Source: JBHHWH01 sp046756405 (GTDB lineage Bacteria > Actinomycetota > Acidimicrobiia > Spongiisociales > ZC4RG35). Taken from it: 15,267 nucleotides of DNA. The translations under genes were made by a program, and so were the position numbers. The notes beneath the pieces were generated by a model. It was given only the letters and a program-made list of their open reading frames with translations. It was not told the DNA's origin and made no database searches. Of this stretch, positions 13,686 through 15,267 are shown one piece after another. Where the stretch lies: the NCBI GenBank assembly GCA_046756405.1, contig JBHHWH010000062.1, positions 1 through 15,267 on the forward strand, read 5' to 3'. Within the stretch, counting starts at the first letter, position 1, and each line of letters begins with the position of its first letter.

Positions 13686-14573
13686 CTATTGAACCGACTC
13701 ATGCTTGGGAAGGTGTTCTTGTCCCTCGAGCCTCTCGTGATAAGCCCGGGTCACCTCAGCGCCGAAGAGAAACACGCTGGCAAGAAGGAAGGCAGTAAGG
13801 AGGACGACGAAAAAGGATCCTGCGGCGGCGTAGGCGCCCGAGCCGGGCCGGAGGCTGAAGTAGAGCCCGATCCCATAGGCGGCGGCAAGGAAGAGGACTG
13901 AGGTGAACAGGCCCCCCAGCCACACAGCCCGCCAGTGAATCTTGACCGAAGTGAGGGTCTGAAAGATAAGGCCGAAGAGGAACGGAAGGATGATGAAAGA
14001 GACCAGAGGGGTGACCAGAGAGACAATCGTGTGGAGGGGTTCGAACGACTCCGGGAGGAACCCGGCGAGGAAGCGCCAGGCCAGGTTGAGCAGCCACACC
14101 CCCAGCACGGCCAGGCCCAATCCCATCGCCCAGAGGAACCCGATGGCCCGTTTCAGAGCGACGGCAGCCAGTCCGGTGAGGTGGGTGTAGGGCACCCCGA
14201 AGATGTCGTTGAGGTCATGCTGAAGCTCCAGGAACAGGGACGACACCGTCCAGAGAAGCAGCAGCCCGCCGACCACCGCGGCGGGTTGGTTGAACTCGGC
14301 GGCCGAGGTGATGAAGGTGGCGACGGCGTCGGTGATCTTGGGACCGGCCACCCTGGAGATGGTGTCGAGGATCTCTCGGCGAGCCTCCTCTGAGTTCCCC
14401 ACCACAGAGCCCATCACGGCCACCGCGATAATTAGCAGCGGGGTCATGGCGAACATGGCCCGGTAGGCGATGGCGGCCCCCATGCGGCCGGCGCGATGGG
14501 TACCGAACCCATTGCCGGCCTCCATAAGGATCTGGAAAGCGACCACAAGCTTTTCTCTGACACGTCTGACCAT
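13686..14573 (-). CDS. YihY/BrkB-family (UPF0761) inner-membrane protein
   Basis: This 295-aa integral membrane protein has about six helices (near 41-60, 98-117, 142-166, 181-205, 218-238, 247-272). Family signatures are visible: the first-helix block GAAIAYRAMFAMTPLLIIAV, the ELQHDLNDIFGV block after helix 2, and the final GAYAAAGSFFVVLLTAFLLA followed by FLFGAEVTRAYHER. Length and order match the family, once named RNase BN in error and also called BrkB. Molecular function is unsettled; a transporter or lipid-related role has been proposed for homologues. It is the first gene of a likely two-gene unit with the 185-aa protein. It starts at an ATG 9 nt after a TACCCT box with no Shine-Dalgarno sequence, divergent from ligC. 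Confidence 0.9.
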   Translation of the reverse strand: MVRRVREKLVVAFQILMEAGNGFGTHRAGRMGAAIAYRAMFAMTPLLIIAVAVMGSVVGNSEEARREILDTISRVAGPKITDAVATFITSAAEFNQPAAVVGGLLLLWTVSSLFLELQHDLNDIFGVPYTHLTGLAAVALKRAIGFLWAMGLGLAVLGVWLLNLAWRFLAGFLPESFEPLHTIVSLVTPLVSFIILPFLFGLIFQTLTSVKIHWRAVWLGGLFTSVLFLAAAYGIGLYFSLRPGSGAYAAAGSFFVVLLTAFLLASVFLFGAEVTRAYHERLEGQEHLPKHESVQ

Positions 14574-14609
14574 GGGACCATCAGGGTATCGGCCTTACAC
14601 TGAGATCCC
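14574..14609. promoter_or_regulatory. Compact divergent promoter region, two candidate leaderless starts
   Basis: Only 36 bp separate the ATG of the YihY-family gene from the GTG of ligC. On the plus strand TACACT (14596-14601) ends 8 nt before the GTG. On the minus strand TACCCT (14583-14588) ends 9 nt before the ATG. Neither gene has a Shine-Dalgarno sequence in this space. The -35 regions would have to lie inside the opposite gene, so the promoters would overlap. This is inferred from spacing; no experiment is implied. Confidence 0.4.
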
Positions 14610-15267
14610 GTGAGCCACCCCTTCCCACCTCCGGCGGCCACCATGGAGGCCCGCGTCTCGGAACGGTGGCCAGACGGGGATTTCCTCTACGAACCCAAAT
14701 GGGACGGGTTCCGAGCTCTTTCCTGGTCGGAGCCGGAGATACGTCTCGACTCCCGTAGCCGTAAGCCCTTGCTGCGTTACTTTCCCGAACTGCGACCCGC
14801 CCTCGGCCAGCTCCCCCCGGAAACCGTGGTTGACGGAGAGGTAGTGGTGGTTGTCGACGGGGTCACCGACTTCGACGCTCTGTCCCAGCGGATACACCCC
14901 GCCGACTCCCGGGTGCGGATGCTCGCCGAGACCACCCCCGCCGAGCTGGTGGCCTTCGACCTTCTCGCTCACCGGGGTGAAGATCTCCGTTCGGTGCCTT
15001 TCGCTGAGCGCCGGGAACGGCTGGTCGAACTCGCGGCTCGACTGGATCTCCCCTGGCACCTCACCCCTCAGGCCTGTGATGAGGCGCTGGCCCGGGAATG
15101 GTTTCACAGCTTCGAGCCGGCGGGGTGTGACGGGATCATCGTCAAACGCCCCGACCTGGGGTATCTGTCGGGGAAGCGGGCCATGATCAAGATCAAGCAC
15201 CGCCGCACCATCGACGTGGTAGTGGGCGGGTTCCGGGAGCACAAGGACGGCGGCAAGATCGGCTCTC
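14610..15267 (+). CDS. ligC: ATP-dependent DNA ligase, LigC-type, N-terminal part (cut by window end)
   Basis: The first 219 residues of an ATP-dependent DNA ligase, which seals nicks through an enzyme-AMP intermediate. Motif I with the adenylated lysine is YEPKWDGFRA (Lys30). Motif III is VVDGEVVV (about 73-80), motif IIIa LVAFDLLAHRG (about 113-123), motif IV CDGIIVKR (about 173-180) and motif V AMIKIKHRRTID (about 191-202). The RIHPADSRVR segment and the YLSGKRAMIKIKHRRT run match the actinobacterial LigC subgroup, which backs up end-joining and repair. The GTG at 14610 is chosen because it restores the PPPAATMEARV leader equivalent to the family's PPVAPMLA; the in-frame ATG at 14643 would cut into it. 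There is no polymerase domain in the visible part; whether Ku or LigD genes lie nearby is outside the window. Confidence 0.92.
   Translation, partial: MSHPFPPPAATMEARVSERWPDGDFLYEPKWDGFRALSWSEPEIRLDSRSRKPLLRYFPELRPALGQLPPETVVDGEVVVVVDGVTDFDALSQRIHPADSRVRMLAETTPAELVAFDLLAHRGEDLRSVPFAERRERLVELAARLDLPWHLTPQACDEALAREWFHSFEPAGCDGIIVKRPDLGYLSGKRAMIKIKHRRTIDVVVGGFREHKDGGKIGS

Noticed and set aside
14595..15242. Open frame on the minus strand opposite ligC
   Set aside because: All ligase motifs are on the plus strand in order; the opposite frame has none of its own.
1..15267. tRNA, rRNA, CRISPR, IS or phage elements
   Set aside because: No cloverleaf-like segment, repeated spacer pattern, transposase, integrase or flanking terminal repeats were seen; almost all bases are in ordinary coding sequence.

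Overview
The window is GC-rich, gene-dense bacterial DNA and looks actinobacterial, possibly Acidimicrobiia-like. The evidence is an LigC-type ATP-dependent DNA ligase, a secreted Rpf/SLT-type wall hydrolase behind a coiled coil, Thr-rich linkers, frequent GTG starts, and several start codons lying directly downstream of TAnnnT boxes (leaderless style). The lineage is inferred from gene content and style only. No RNA gene, IS element, CRISPR array or factor-independent terminator was seen, and no gene-free stretch exceeds 180 bp.

Left part (1-4872): the window opens inside an S41 peptidase gene whose catalytic Lys is replaced by Arg and whose end appears frameshifted. An ATGA overlap leads into a second S41 paralogue, a lipoprotein protease with intact Ser/Lys/Gln. 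Long-form msrA converges on it with overlapping stop codons. After an 81-bp divergent gap come a secreted coiled-coil plus SLT/Rpf-like hydrolase and a CaCA-type cation antiporter.

Centre (4875-11780, minus strand): a tightly coupled six-gene operon encodes a complex iron-sulfur molybdoenzyme (DMSO reductase family, Psr/Phs/Ttr-like). In order of transcription it has a Tat-exported catalytic subunit, a four-cluster ferredoxin subunit, a ten-helix NrfD/PsrC quinone-side membrane subunit, a two-helix small membrane protein with a periplasmic CX5C loop, a TorD/NarJ-type chaperone, and a cytoplasmic four-cluster protein with an MvhD-like module and a C-terminal CxxC pair. All five junctions overlap (GTGA, 14 nt, ATGA, GTGA, 1 nt). 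A, B and C probably form the electron-transfer complex, E matures A, and D and F are the unfamiliar additions. The substrate cannot be read from the sequence. The N-terminal cluster motif of A lacks its usual second cysteine.

Right part (11781-15267): a 176-bp divergent spacer separates the operon from a DUF2461 gene. A tail-anchored 134-aa protein follows and converges, stop against stop, on an unknown 185-aa protein that lies downstream of a YihY/BrkB-family membrane protein. A 36-bp divergent promoter gap then leads to ligC, which is cut by the window edge.

All three convergent gene pairs meet within 2 nt or overlap at their stop codons, so there is no room for ordinary intergenic terminators. 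The most interesting material is the molybdoenzyme operon and its accessory genes, followed by the S41 pair.
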